64,000 bases of DNA from Aureococcus anophagefferens (lineage: Eukaryota; Sar; Pelagophyceae; Pelagomonadales; Pelagomonadaceae), in contig NW_008705586.1 of the NCBI RefSeq assembly GCF_000186865.1, positions 436,598 through 500,597 on the forward strand, written 5' to 3'. Under the pieces are notes generated by a model that ran no database searches, was not told the DNA's origin, and saw only the letters and a program-made list of their open reading frames with translations. Position numbers and translations under genes: made by a program. Shown in pieces: positions 9,339 through 19,091 of this stretch. Numbering within the stretch: position 1 is the first letter of the stretch; the number at the start of each line of letters is the position of its first letter.

Positions 9339-10907
9339 ATGCGCGGTCCCGCGGCGGAGGAGGAGGAGGAGGACTTCGAGGAGGAGAACTCGACGTGCTG
9401 CCCCGGCTGCTGCGACGGCGAGATGTCCGTCGAGGGCACGGTGTCGGGCATGAGCCGCCTCGCCATCATCCTGTGCTTCCCGACGCCGCAGACGAGCTGC
9501 TGCTCGCTCATCTCGTGGATCGTCGGCTGCGCGAACTTCAGCGCGCAGTACAACTACAACTCGATCACGCTGGCGATCCTCATGCTCGAGCGCGCGGGCA
9601 AGGACGTGCCGACCTGGGCGACGAGCTCGCTGACGTCCGTCATCTTCCTCGGCTCCGTCTTCGGCCAGCTCTGCCTCGGCTTCCTGGGCGACGCCGTGGG
9701 CCGCGGCGTCGGCCTGGCGCTGACCCTCGTGCTCATCATCGGCGGCGCGTTCCTGAGCTCCGCGGCCTGGGACTACGAGACCGAACCGTCGACGTCGGTC
9801 TACGCGTCGATCATCCTCGCGCGCTTCGTCCTGGGCGTCGGCGTCGGCGGCGTCTACCCCCTGAGCGCGACGGCGGCCTTCGAGGACACGCGCGAGGGCG
9901 AGTCGGCCCACGAGCGCGCGCGCGGCGTCGTCCGCGCGGCCTGGGGCCTCTTCTGGCAGATGCCGGGCCAGGCCGCGGTCTACGTCGTCGCGCTCGTCCT
10001 CGTGGGCACGGACTCGCTGACGTGGACGATCCGCGCGCGGCTGCTGCTCCTGAGCGGCGCCGTGCCCGCGGCCTTCGCTTTGCCCGCGGCGCTCACGGCG
10101 GCGCTGGGCCGCGACGCGCCGCGGCTCGACGGGCCGCGCGCGCGCGCCAAGTCGGGCGTCGCGACGGCCCAGCCGCGGCGGGACCGGCCGCCGCCGGGCG
10201 ACCGCAAGGCCGCGTCGAACGCCGCCGAGGAGCGCCGCGCGCTCTTCGCGCAGGCGTCGACGCAGCGCGCGCTCCTCGGCTGCTGCGGCTGCTGGATGTT
10301 CTTCGACGTCTACTCCTACGGCGTCTCCGTCTACTCGCCCGTGATCCTGGAGTGGATCTTCGGCGACAGCGAGGCGCTGAGTTTGGACTGCTGGGAGAAC
10401 CTGCTGTGCTCCGTCGTCGGCTTCCCGGCCGTCGCGCTGACGATCTACGCGCTCCAGCACGCGTACGGCGGCGACGTCGCGCGCGTGCAGACGCTCGGCT
10501 TCACGGCCGCGGCGGGGTCCTTCGTCTTCCTCTCCGTGGCCTGGCTGCTGGGCGCGCCCAAGGTCGCGCTCTTCGTGCTCTACGTGCTGCTGCGGGCCGT
10601 CATCGTCTTCGGCGTCGCCGTGACGACGTTCGTCATGCCGGCCGTGCTCTTTCCCCGGCGCATCCGGTCGACGTGCAACGGCGCGGCGGCGGCGACGGGC
10701 AAGCTCGGCGCCCTCGTGGGCACCTACGCGGCCATGCCCATCGCCGACGTGTCCACGGTGGCCCTCTTCCTCGGCTTCGGCCTCGTGGCCCTCGCGGGCG
10801 GCGCGCTCACGTCCGCGCTGCTCCAGCCCGACTTCGACAAGCGCGACGGCGAGGCCGACCGGCCGCGCGACGAGGCGACGGGCCTCCTCCGCGGCGGCGC
10901 CGTCTAG
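9339..10907 (+). CDS. Major facilitator superfamily transporter, phosphate:H+ symporter type
   Basis: 522 residues with about twelve hydrophobic segments. The loop between TM2 and TM3 carries GFLGDAVGRGVGLAL, the MFS G-X-L-X-D-X-x-G-R motif, and TM4-TM5 has RFVLGVGVGGVYPLSAT, close to the PHS-family G.G.GGEYPLS block. An acidic cytosolic N-terminus (AEEEEEDFEEEN) and a central loop rich in R/P precede the second half. By family it would move inorganic phosphate or a related organic phosphate across a membrane with protons; substrate is inferred. The ATG at 9339 is preferred; an in-frame ATG at 9219 would add a non-conserved arginine-rich leader. Confidence 0.8.
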   Translation: MRGPAAEEEEEDFEEENSTCCPGCCDGEMSVEGTVSGMSRLAIILCFPTPQTSCCSLISWIVGCANFSAQYNYNSITLAILMLERAGKDVPTWATSSLTSVIFLGSVFGQLCLGFLGDAVGRGVGLALTLVLIIGGAFLSSAAWDYETEPSTSVYASIILARFVLGVGVGGVYPLSATAAFEDTREGESAHERARGVVRAAWGLFWQMPGQAAVYVVALVLVGTDSLTWTIRARLLLLSGAVPAAFALPAALTAALGRDAPRLDGPRARAKSGVATAQPRRDRPPPGDRKAASNAAEERRALFAQASTQRALLGCCGCWMFFDVYSYGVSVYSPVILEWIFGDSEALSLDCWENLLCSVVGFPAVALTIYALQHAYGGDVARVQTLGFTAAAGSFVFLSVAWLLGAPKVALFVLYVLLRAVIVFGVAVTTFVMPAVLFPRRIRSTCNGAAAATGKLGALVGTYAAMPIADVSTVALFLGFGLVALAGGALTSALLQPDFDKRDGEADRPRDEATGLLRGGAV

Positions 10908-10929
10908 GGGGTCGCCCGCTCCTGCTTTT

Positions 10930-13658
10930 TTAAAGGAAGAAGACGCACTGGAGCATGCGCATGACCCGGGGCTCCGCCATGACGTACTCGACGAGCTCGT
11001 CCTGGGTCACGCTGCCGCTGTGGTCCTTGTCCCACTCGTCGAAAGAAAAAAGCAGGTACTCCATGTCGTTGGTGAGCTGCTCCTCCATGCGGTCGAGGTG
11101 GCCCGTGACCTGCTCCACGGACACGGTCTCCTCGGCGAGGACGTCGACGTGGATCGCTCCCGGGTTGTGCTTCTCGTGGCCGCTCTGGATGAGCTGGAAG
11201 AGCATGCGCGCCTTCATGTCGAGCTGGAGCTCGGGCCGCGACTTGCGCAGCGCGATGAGCGCCTTCGCGAGCGCCGTCCACAGGGCGACGGAGCTCGCGA
11301 CGCCGTCCGCGTCGCCGTCCTCGGCCTCGACGAGCTTGAAGAGCTCCCCGAAGGTCGCGAAGACGTCGCCGTCCTCCGCGTCGTCCTTGGGCGGCAGCCG
11401 CCAGTTCTCCTCGAGGTGGCCGTAGGCCGCGTCGACGGCGAGGTCGTCCATGCCCGTGAACCGGTCGAAGGACCCCAGGATCTCGTCGAAGAGGACCTTC
11501 ACCGCCGCCTCGAGGCTCTCCTCGCTCACCTTGGGCTTCATGACCGTGCCGTCGGGCCGCAGCGCCGGCGCGACGGCGACGAAGGACGACGTCCGCGGCG
11601 TGTCCGCGCCGACCTGTGTGGAAATCAACCGGTGAGCTGGGACGTCGGGGCCGAACTTCAGAACTCTCTATCTCGGTCAAATCGACGTCGATGTGGCTGA
11701 CCTTTGGACGAATCGGTTGCTCTCGTCGAGTGCTCGAAGCACGGCAGAAGAGGTCGCGTCGAAACGCTCGCATGACCGCACATTGAAGTCGGGTTGAAGA
11801 TTCGATTCGCACGCGGGCGCCCGCGTCCTCGGCGTCGATCATCCGCGCGCGGAACTCCGCGATGGCCTTGACGCACGCGTTCGTCGTCGGGTGCACGGGC
11901 GCGAGGCCCTCGTAGCAGAAGTTGATGAAGACCTTCTCCTTCTTCAGGGACTGGCGGAACTCCGTGATGTTGATCTTGTCGTCGCCGTTGACGTCGAGCG
12001 ACGCGGCGAGGCCCCGGCAGTACTTGGCCATGTCCGCGATGTCCTTGCGGTGGTCCTCGATGGCGTCGCTCACCTCCCAGAGCTCGACCTCGCCGTCGCG
12101 CGACTCGTCGAACATGTCGAAGATGAACTTGAGCTGCTTCGTCGGGTCGTCGTCCTTGTCCATGCGCTTGAGCGCTAAAATGAACTCGTCGAAGTCGATC
12201 CAGCCGTCGCCGTCGACGTCGAAGACGGCCAGCGCGCGCCGGAAGCTCTTGCCGTCCTCGAGGTCCGGGAAGCGCGCGAAGAGCACGTCGCTGAGCTGCT
12301 CGAGCGAGATCGCGTTCTTCCGCCCGCCCTTCTCCGTGGACTGCGCGCCGCCCTCGTTGCGGCCGATCATGTCCGCGAAATCCTCGCGCAGGCCCATGAG
12401 CTGCTTCAGGTCCATGCCCGTCTGGATGACGAGGTCGCCCAGCGTGTTCGTCGTCGCGACGGCGTTCAACTTGCGCTTCCGGTGCCGCTGCTGCTCGCGC
12501 ACCTCCATGGCGACGGCCTTCTCGTTGCCGCCGTGCCTACGGACCGCGGCGGCGACGCGTCGTGTTTCCGGGCGACATCTCTCGGAATCGTCGGAGACGC
12601 GGCGCGGCGCTTCTTCCGCAGGGCCCGGAGGTTGTCGTCCTGGCGCTTCGCGGCCATCTGCGTCTTGCCGTTCTTTTTCAGGGCGCGCTCGAAGCGCATG
12701 GACGCGCGGCCGCCGTCGAATTTCCGCTCGGGGCCGCCGCGCTTCTTGTACTCGGCGATGGCCATCTGGGCCACGGTGCCGCGCACGTTGCCCGAGAACA
12801 TCTTCGTGAGCATGCCCCGGCGGCCGAGGTCGGTCTGGCACCAGTCCTTGAGCTCCTGGAGCGTGACCTCGTCCTTCGCCGCGTCGCCGCCGGCCTCCGC
12901 CGCCGCCGCCGTCATCTGCTTCCAGGCGGCCTTGATGATCTCGAGGATCTCCGCCTCGCCGAGCTTCTGGGGCGACAGGCCCGCGATGGCCATGGCCGCG
13001 AAGAGCTCGCGCCAGAGCGTCGCGACCTCCTTCTTCGAGAGCACGGGCTCGCCCGCGGCGTCGCGCTGCCGCGCGGCGCAGCTCGCGAGCAACTTCAGGC
13101 GCGCCTCCTGCTTGGACTCGCCGGGCTCGCAGAGGAGCACGAGGAGCATGAGGGGCCGCCGGATGGCGATCGTGTTGTGGCCGTTGGTCGCGGCCTTCTC
13201 GTCGTGCTCGAGGAACCGGTTGAACTCGTTGACGGGCAGCGTCGCGAAACCGCCGCTGGGCAAAACAAAGTCGAAGCCGTTGAAGATGGCGAAGAAGTCC
13301 TTGCGGTCCACGCGCGTCGACACGACGGTCTTGCCCGCGAGCTTCTCCTCGATGACCTAAGTGTTGCATCCAGTGTTCGAAAACAAAGAACCGCGGGCGC
13401 CGGCGCCGCGACGTTCTTGACGGCGTCGAGCGTCCAGGCCTCGTACGCTGCGCGGGCGGTCGAATCTATGTCACAGACGCGAGTAAAAGACACGCGCACC
13501 TTCGTGCTCCTTGAAGGAGCTCCGCGTGGACACGGCGGCGCCCATTGCGATCGGTTTCGGGGCTGCCAACCACGACTCGTCGGGGGCCATCGTGCAGGGC
13601 GCGAGCACGGCACCGTTGCATCGTGCATCGCCTCGCGTGCGTCGTCGACAAGTGGCAT
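10930..13658 (-). CDS. EF-hand calcium-binding protein with one family B introner
   Basis: Inferred exons are 13658-13392, 13356-12599, 12536-11825 and 11613-10930, all in consistent phase (806 residues). Introns one (35 bp) and two (62 bp) are very short; intron three is an introner. At least three EF-hands are visible: FDVDGDGWIDFDEFILAL, FDESRDGEVELWEV, LDVNGDDKINITEF; a fourth near the end is WDKDHSGSVTQDEL. The remainder is helical and charged with no other known domain. The first exon is weakly supported: its first ~50 residues look random, and translation may start elsewhere. Head-to-head with the EXS gene (ATGs 33 bp apart if this start is right). Confidence 0.65.
11614..11824 (-). 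mobile_element. Introner element, family B (GC donor)
   Basis: A 211-bp relative of the copy at 3877 (TGTGGAAATCAACCGG tip, CTATCTCGGTCAAATCGACG core, TTGAAGTCGGGTTGAAGATT). Acceptor-side octamer is GTCGGCGC and donor-side GCGGGCGC, so the target repeats now differ at two bases and the donor is GC rather than GT. Splicing joins ..DAED to VGADTPRT.., phase 0. Confidence 0.85.
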
Positions 13659-13690
13659 AAAATCAGAGGTCGTCGTCGCGGTCCGCCGTC

Positions 13691-15067
13691 ATGGGCGGCG
13701 AGTCCTTCGCGGCGTTCGCGCGGCAGGAGCTGACCCTCTTCGTCGCGCTGTGCCTCGTCTTCTTCGCGCTGTCGCTGCGCGACGAGTACGACGAGGGCTA
13801 CGAGCTGCTGAGCCGCCTCTTCTTCCGCACGGCGTCGGCGCGGCCGCCGATCCTCGTCGTCGCCGTGCTCTTCGGCTGGGCGGGCGTCACGCACGCCCTG
13901 ACGTCCCGCGGGCTCCGCGTGTCGCGGGCCGTCGGCGGCATCTGCGAGCCGCGCGTCGTGTCGCGCTACGCGCTGGGGTTATTGGACGTCATCCTCGCGT
14001 GCCGGCTCGTGCCCTTCGTCGCGGACGTCGTCTTCGCGACGGACAAGTTCGGCGTCTGGTGCCTGACCTTCGACATCGTCGCCTACGGCTGCTGCTTCGG
14101 CGCGCTCGTCGCGCCGCCGTCGTCGCTGTTCCTCTCGCCCCCCGAGGCGTTCTCGGAAGAGCGGTGCGCGGCGCACGCGCGCTACGACCACAGCGCCGTG
14201 CTCATGACGGCCCACAGCCGCGCGGGCTTATTCCGCGCCCTCGTGGATTCGCTCTGCGCGCCCTTCGCGCCCGTGACCTTCTGGCACGTCATCGTCGCCG
14301 ACTACGCGACGTCCCTCGCGAAGGCGCTCGGCGACGTGCACGTGACGTCCTGCGTCGCCTACGCGGGGCTGGCGAACTGGGGCGCCGGCGCCGTGAGCAA
14401 CCACGGCGTCTTCTGGGAGGAGACGCGCGGCGACTGCGTGACGTCGGAGCTGAACGCGTGGGCGCTGGCTCTGCCGTTCTGGTGCCGCCTCTTCCAGTGC
14501 CTCCACGTGCTCCGGAAGACGGGCGAGCAGAAGAACTTCTGGAACGCCTGCAAGTACGCGACGGCGTTCCCCCTGGTCTACGCGGGCTACCTCGACCGCT
14601 ACGAGCCCAGCGACTACACGCGGCGGCTCGTCGTCGCGACGGCCGTCGCGCAGTCGTCCGCGACGTTCGCCTGGGACCTCTTCATGGACTGGGGCCTCTT
14701 CAAGAAGCGCAGGGGGGCGCTGCTCTGCGGCCTCTTCGAGCCCGGGGCCATGCGCGAGCCCAAGTCGCTCGTCTTCAAGGGCCTGAGCGACGGCGCGATC
14801 GTGTGCCTCTACGGCCTCCTCGTCTTCTTCAACTTTAGCCTGCGCTTCATCTGGACCCTCGCGGTCTTCGGCCACGCGCCGACGCGGGGCCTGGGCATGC
14901 TCAACTTCGAGCTCGCGGAGATCGCGCGCCGCACGGTCTGGGCCGTGTTCCGGATCGAGTGGGAGTACCACGAGAAGGGCTGGCCGCTCGACGGCGACGG
15001 CGACGACGACGGCGCGGCCCTCGAGCTCGTCAAGCACGCCGACGGCGACGACGGCGAGACGGTCTAG
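13691..15067 (+). CDS. EXS-domain membrane protein (XPR1/SYG1 C-terminal domain type)
   Basis: 458 residues, no intron needed. It has eight or so hydrophobic helices and EXS-type blocks: FWHVIVADYATSLAKALGDV, a cysteine-containing loop, WCRLFQCLHVLRKTGEQKNF, WNACKYATAFPLV, then WDLFMDWGLF and a final VWAVFRIEWEYHE. In XPR1/SYG1/PHO1 proteins this domain forms the phosphate exporter. Here the N-terminal SPX domain is missing, so the protein is EXS-only like yeast ERD1. Role in phosphate or Golgi retention is inferred from family. The acidic tail is low complexity. Confidence 0.82.
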   Translation: MGGESFAAFARQELTLFVALCLVFFALSLRDEYDEGYELLSRLFFRTASARPPILVVAVLFGWAGVTHALTSRGLRVSRAVGGICEPRVVSRYALGLLDVILACRLVPFVADVVFATDKFGVWCLTFDIVAYGCCFGALVAPPSSLFLSPPEAFSEERCAAHARYDHSAVLMTAHSRAGLFRALVDSLCAPFAPVTFWHVIVADYATSLAKALGDVHVTSCVAYAGLANWGAGAVSNHGVFWEETRGDCVTSELNAWALALPFWCRLFQCLHVLRKTGEQKNFWNACKYATAFPLVYAGYLDRYEPSDYTRRLVVATAVAQSSATFAWDLFMDWGLFKKRRGALLCGLFEPGAMREPKSLVFKGLSDGAIVCLYGLLVFFNFSLRFIWTLAVFGHAPTRGLGMLNFELAEIARRTVWAVFRIEWEYHEKGWPLDGDGDDDGAALELVKHADGDDGETV

Positions 15068-15077
15068 CACGGTAATC

Positions 15078-15977
15078 CTAGACCGCGGGCGCGGCGTCGG
15101 GGTGGCGCCGGAGCCGCGGCCGCGACGGCGCGTCGGCCGGCGTCGGCGCGACGCGGCGCTTCGGCGAGGGTGTCTCCCGCGGCGCCGCGCCCCAGGAGCC
15201 CGCGGCGTAGAAGCCCGCGGGCTCCGGCGGCGCCGCGGGGGCCTCCGCGTCGGCCCGCGGCGTCCGCGCCTTCGGACCCTTCGGCCGCGACGGCCGGCTC
15301 CGGAGCTCGTCGAGGAGCGACGCGCCCTCGGCGGCCCAGCGCGCCTCGTTCGAGTCGCCGCCGTCGAGACGTCCGTCGGCGGCGGCGACGCAGCGGTCGT
15401 CGGCGACGATCCAGTCGTCCATGGACCCTCCGCTCTCGTACCCCGCGTCGTCGTCGTCGGATTTCTCGCCGTCGGACGCGTCGACGCGGAACGAGTCCTC
15501 GAATTCCTTGAGCGACACGACGAAGGCGGCCTCCCGCGCCGTCGGCGGCGCGGGCGCGGGCGCCCGCCGCCGGGGCTTCTTCTTCGGCGGCGGGAGCCGT
15601 TTCGTTTGAACGGCGGCGGACCACGGCGCGGGCCTCACCGCGTCGGCGCCCGGCGCGCCGAGGCGCTGGAGCGAGTCGGCCGCCACGGGCCGGGGGCGGA
15701 TGCGCCGCTTCGCGCCGCCCGCCGCCCGCGGCCGCGGCGACACGACGGCCGCGCCGGCCGGCGGCCGCGGCGCCGCGCGCGGCCGCGGCGCGCGCGCGGC
15801 GCCGCCGCCGCCGCGGCGGGGGCCCAGCGCCGGCGGCGGCGAGTCCGACACGGAGACGAGCGCCGCCGCGTCCTCCTCGAAGGCCCCCGCCTGCACCGAC
15901 GCCCAGAGCGCGTCGAAACTGCTCTGGACGGCGCGGGGGTCCTTCGTGCACAGCGCCGCGAGCCCCGACGTCGCCAT
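15078..15977 (-). CDS. Unknown proline/alanine/arginine-rich protein
   Basis: 299 residues from MATSGLAALCTKDP. A short N-terminal helical part (VQSSFDALWASVQAGAFEED) is followed by arginine/proline-rich sequence, a basic KKKPRRR stretch, then FVVSLKEFEDSFRVDASDG with an acidic patch (DGEKSDDDDAGY) and a proline-rich tail. No domain recognised; it looks mostly disordered, possibly nuclear. The frame is chosen over the competing plus-strand ORF because of the ordered acidic and hydrophobic segments and the lower arginine load. Confidence 0.5.
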   Translation of the reverse strand: MATSGLAALCTKDPRAVQSSFDALWASVQAGAFEEDAAALVSVSDSPPPALGPRRGGGGAARAPRPRAAPRPPAGAAVVSPRPRAAGGAKRRIRPRPVAADSLQRLGAPGADAVRPAPWSAAVQTKRLPPPKKKPRRRAPAPAPPTAREAAFVVSLKEFEDSFRVDASDGEKSDDDDAGYESGGSMDDWIVADDRCVAAADGRLDGGDSNEARWAAEGASLLDELRSRPSRPKGPKARTPRADAEAPAAPPEPAGFYAAGSWGAAPRETPSPKRRVAPTPADAPSRPRLRRHPDAAPAV

Positions 15978-16279
15978 GGCGCCGCGCCGGAGCGACGCGG
16001 GCGGCGCGAAATGGGGTGCGAACGGCGGGCGGCGGAAACGGCGGGCGGCGGGCGCCGGAGGCGGGCGACGCGCGACGCGGGCGGTGTCGGCCCGGAGAGC
16101 CTCGACTCGATGCGGAGAGGGTTTTTGGACCGCGGCGGCACTTGGCGGCGTCGCCTTGCGGCGTCGCCATCACTGGCATCAGCCGTCCGCCGCACGAGGC
16201 GTCGCACGCGTGCAGTCCGTAGCCACTCCGTCCGTCGCGCCGCCACCGCCGCTCCCCCGGGCCGCCCGGATCCCCAGCG
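15978..16279. other. Intergenic region
   Basis: About 300 bases between two minus-strand genes. Nothing beyond GC-rich spacer with a short GGCGTCGCC-type direct repeat near 16140-16165 is seen. Confidence 0.5.
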
Positions 16280-17584
16280 TTACTTCCACTCGCGCTTCCA
16301 GGACTCCATGTCGGCCTGGCCGTACTTGGGCTTCTTCTCGACCTTGGCCTCGCGCTTGAAGTTGACCGCGCCGCGCTGGCGCTTGACGTTCGTCGCGCGC
16401 TTCGCGTCGTCCTGGAACTGCTGCCAGAAGTCGATGCGGTCCGCGCGGCGGTCGTCGTCGTTCCACTGCTTCTCGAAGGCCTTCTCGTCCGCGTCCTTCT
16501 TCTTCGCGGCCTCCTCGTGCTCGCGGTCGCGGTTCGCCTGGACGCGGTGGTGGTCCTCGACGTCGCGGCGCTTCATCTCGTTCTGCGCGAAGGTCTTGAG
16601 CACCTCCTTGGCGAGCGCGCCGTCGAGGGGCGGCAGCTCGTCCTCGCCGTCGACGATCCCTTTTTCGACCTGGAGCGCGCGCTCGTCGCGGCAGCGCCGC
16701 CGCGCGCCCTCGACGATGAGCACGGTCTTGGCCCGCTTCTTCTCGTCGCTCAGCTCCAGGTAGGCGTCCTTGACGTACTCGAAGGCGCGCCGCGCGTCGT
16801 CCGCGCCGCCGTTTTTATCCGGGTGCGTGAGCGCGCTCAGCTTGCGGTAGCGCGCCTTGATGTCGTCGGGCGTCGCGTCGACGTCGAGGTCGAGCACGTG
16901 GAACGGGTTCAGGTTCTTGAAGGCGTGGTGCGACGGCGTCAGGCGCGCGATCTGGTCCGCGCCCTTGCCGAGTTTTTGCGTCGCGTACTTTTCCGTCGTC
17001 GGGTTCGTCTCGGCCTTCTTCGCCCGCTTGCGCGCCACGGCGTCGTCGTCGAGCGCGGAGAAGAAGTCGCCGAGCTCCTCGCGCGCCGCGGCCTCCTCCT
17101 CTTCCTTCCGCTTCCGCTCGGCCTCGGCCTTTTGCCGCGCGGCCTCCTCGGCCTCCCGGCGCTTCTCCTCGACGATGCGCTGCTTCGTCGCTTCCTCCTC
17201 GCCCGCCCGCGCGGCCGCGAGGCCCTTGACGAACGCGGGCGTCTCGGGCGCGAGCTCGAGGGCCTTGCGGTACGACGTCTGCGCGGCGACGAAGCGACCG
17301 AGCGCGTGCTCCGCGGCGCCGCGCCGGCTGTAGCTCTTGGGCCAGTCGGGCTTGAGGGCCACGCACTGCTCCGCGTCCTTGAAGGCCTTGCTGATGGCGC
17401 CGCCGAGGGCCAGGTAGGCGCCGGAGCGATTCGAGTAGAGCACGTGGTTCGCGGGGTCCAAAGCGATGGCCTCGCTGTAGGCGCCGACGGCGCCGGCGTA
17501 GTCGCCGGCCTTGAAGAGGCCGTTGCCCTTCTCCCGGTACTGGTCCGCGTGCGCCTGCGCGTAGTCCTCGCTCGACTCGGCCAT
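16280..17584 (-). CDS. TPR and J-domain protein (STI1-like TPR fused to a DNAJC8-like region)
   Basis: 434 residues. Residues ~10-115 form three TPRs of the STI1/Hop type (YREKGNGLFKAGDYAGAVGAY, LYSNRSGAYLALG, KSYSRRGAAEHALGRF). A long charged coiled coil follows (~120-190). Then comes a J domain with NPFHVLDLDVDATPDDIKAR and the HPD triad in LTHPDKN, and a basic helical tail ending ADMESWKREWK. The J domain plus tail resemble DNAJC8/SPF31, a splicing-associated J protein. The expected role is Hsp70 recruitment. The TPR-DNAJC8 combination in one ORF is unusual. ATG at 17584 opens directly onto the first TPR. Confidence 0.85.
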   Translation of the reverse strand: MAESSEDYAQAHADQYREKGNGLFKAGDYAGAVGAYSEAIALDPANHVLYSNRSGAYLALGGAISKAFKDAEQCVALKPDWPKSYSRRGAAEHALGRFVAAQTSYRKALELAPETPAFVKGLAAARAGEEEATKQRIVEEKRREAEEAARQKAEAERKRKEEEEAAAREELGDFFSALDDDAVARKRAKKAETNPTTEKYATQKLGKGADQIARLTPSHHAFKNLNPFHVLDLDVDATPDDIKARYRKLSALTHPDKNGGADDARRAFEYVKDAYLELSDEKKRAKTVLIVEGARRRCRDERALQVEKGIVDGEDELPPLDGALAKEVLKTFAQNEMKRRDVEDHHRVQANRDREHEEAAKKKDADEKAFEKQWNDDDRRADRIDFWQQFQDDAKRATNVKRQRGAVNFKREAKVEKKPKYGQADMESWKREWK

Positions 17585-17860
17585 TGCTCTCGCGCGGACG
17601 ACGGCGCCGACGGGCTGCGGCCAGCCTCGATCGAGAGAGCAACTCGCCTGCTCCATCGGCGCGACGGCGCACGTTGAAGCACCCGCGGCCTCCGCCCACA
17701 ACGCCACGCCCCAGATAGTACGATCGGTAGCAGCCACACGGACGGCAGGGACAACCACAACACCACGGCGAACCTCGCTTAGGCGGCGCGCGCCGCGCCG
17801 CGCCGGGCCCCAGGACGGGACCGCGCGCGCGCGCCGGCCGCGGCCGCCCTTTTCCGCGGC

Positions 17861-18223
17861 TCACGTGCCGGGGATGGAGTAGGTGCATTGCTCGTAGGTC
17901 GCGCAGCACTCGTCGCGGCAGAAGTTCAGGCACTCGCCGCGCGACTTCTCGCGCTGTCCCGGCGTCGGCTGCGCGCATCGGTTGCTGCAGCCCGCGAGGC
18001 ACTGCAGGTAGCCGCCGTCGCGCTTCGTGCCGGCCGTGTCGGACTTGTCCTTGACGCCGTCCGGGTTCTTGCCGCTTACGTAGCGCTTCGCCGACGCCGC
18101 GAGCGGCGATGCCAAAGCCGCCGGAACGGCGGCGGCGCGCAGCACGCCGCGGCGGCTCAGGGACACGGCGGCGGCGCCGGCGAGCGCGGCGAGGACGAGG
18201 AAGAGGCGCTGCGCGTGGCGCAT
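17861..18223 (-). CDS. Small cysteine-rich protein with bipartite plastid-lumen-like leader
   Basis: 120 residues. The N-terminus MRHAQRLFLVLAALAGAAA is a signal peptide; it is followed by LSRRGVLRAAAVPAALASPL, a twin-arginine segment ending ASA. Signal peptide plus twin-arginine segment is what a thylakoid-lumen protein needs in an alga with a complex plastid. The mature part has eight cysteines in pairs (CLAGCSNRC, CLNFCRDECC, YEQC). No enzyme family recognised; similar small cysteine-rich lumen proteins exist in stramenopiles. Divergent from the coiled-coil gene at 18332. Confidence 0.68.
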   Translation of the reverse strand: MRHAQRLFLVLAALAGAAAVSLSRRGVLRAAAVPAALASPLAASAKRYVSGKNPDGVKDKSDTAGTKRDGGYLQCLAGCSNRCAQPTPGQREKSRGECLNFCRDECCATYEQCTYSIPGT

Positions 18224-18331
18224 GGCTCGAGTGGGCTGCGAGCGCGCGCTGCGCGGTGCTGCAAGTTGGTGACTGCGTCGGTGCGATCGAGCTGCCACAA
18301 ACTCTCTCCGCGCCCGCCCTGCACCGTCGCC

Positions 18332-18742
18332 ATGGCGAGCCAAACCCAGTCGAGCGAGCTCGAGGCCCTGCGGGCGCGGTGCGCGGCCCTCGAGGAGCGC
18401 TGCGCCGCCTACGAGAGCAACGAGGTCGTCGACCCCTACGTCGCCGCCAACGCAAAACTCGAGCGCCAGTGCGGCGACCTGCGGGACCGCTGCGGCCAGC
18501 TCGAGCGCGAGAACGCGACGCTGTCGCTGTCGCTGGCCTACTTCCACACGCAGCTCAACGACGACGCCGAGACCATCGCGTCGGAGCCGACGCCGCAGAA
18601 GGCGCCGCCGTCGCCCGGCGTGATCGAGTGGGGCGACGAGGAGTTCGCGTCGCCGAACCGGCGGCCCCTCGGCGAGCGCCTCGACGAGCTCGAGGACGCC
18701 GTGCGCTACTCCGACGACGCCCTGGCGCGCGACGAGCGATGA
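18332..18742 (+). CDS. Small coiled-coil protein of unknown function
   Basis: 136 residues. Residues 8-75 are a heptad-rich coiled coil (LEALRARCAALEERC, KLERQCGDLRDRCGQLE) followed by an acidic, proline-containing tail and a second short helix (ERLDELEDAVRYSDD). The ATG at 18332 is preferred because the upstream in-frame extension overlaps the promoter and leader of the divergent gene. Function unknown. Confidence 0.6.
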   Translation: MASQTQSSELEALRARCAALEERCAAYESNEVVDPYVAANAKLERQCGDLRDRCGQLERENATLSLSLAYFHTQLNDDAETIASEPTPQKAPPSPGVIEWGDEEFASPNRRPLGERLDELEDAVRYSDDALARDER

Positions 18743-19091
18743 TGGGGTCGGAGCGCCGCGCGCGCGTCTCGTAACCCGTCGGAGCGACGCGCGAGGACTC
18801 GTAGCCCCGGGGCGTGCCCCGCACCGACGCCACGTCGCCGCCGTTCAGGGCGCCGCGGGTTCCCACAACCCGCGAGAAACATCGCGCCGACTGGCCCTCG
18901 CGGTTAAGCGACGAAGCGGCGCGGGCCGCGCGGCCGGGGCCCGCGGGTGTAACCCCGGGCCCGCGTGGGTCTTTCGGGGGAGGCGGGAGGCGGCGGGGAC
19001 AGAAGCGCCGCCCGGGAGGAGCGGGGCGGCGGGGTCGAAGCGAGCGGAGCGGCACTCGGGGCCCGGCGGGCGCGCCGGACGTCCGCGACAT
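18743..19091. other. Intergenic region
   Basis: About 350 bases between convergent genes. Repeated GGAGCG and CGCGCGA words are present but no gene, hairpin terminator or repeat family is supported. Confidence 0.5.
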
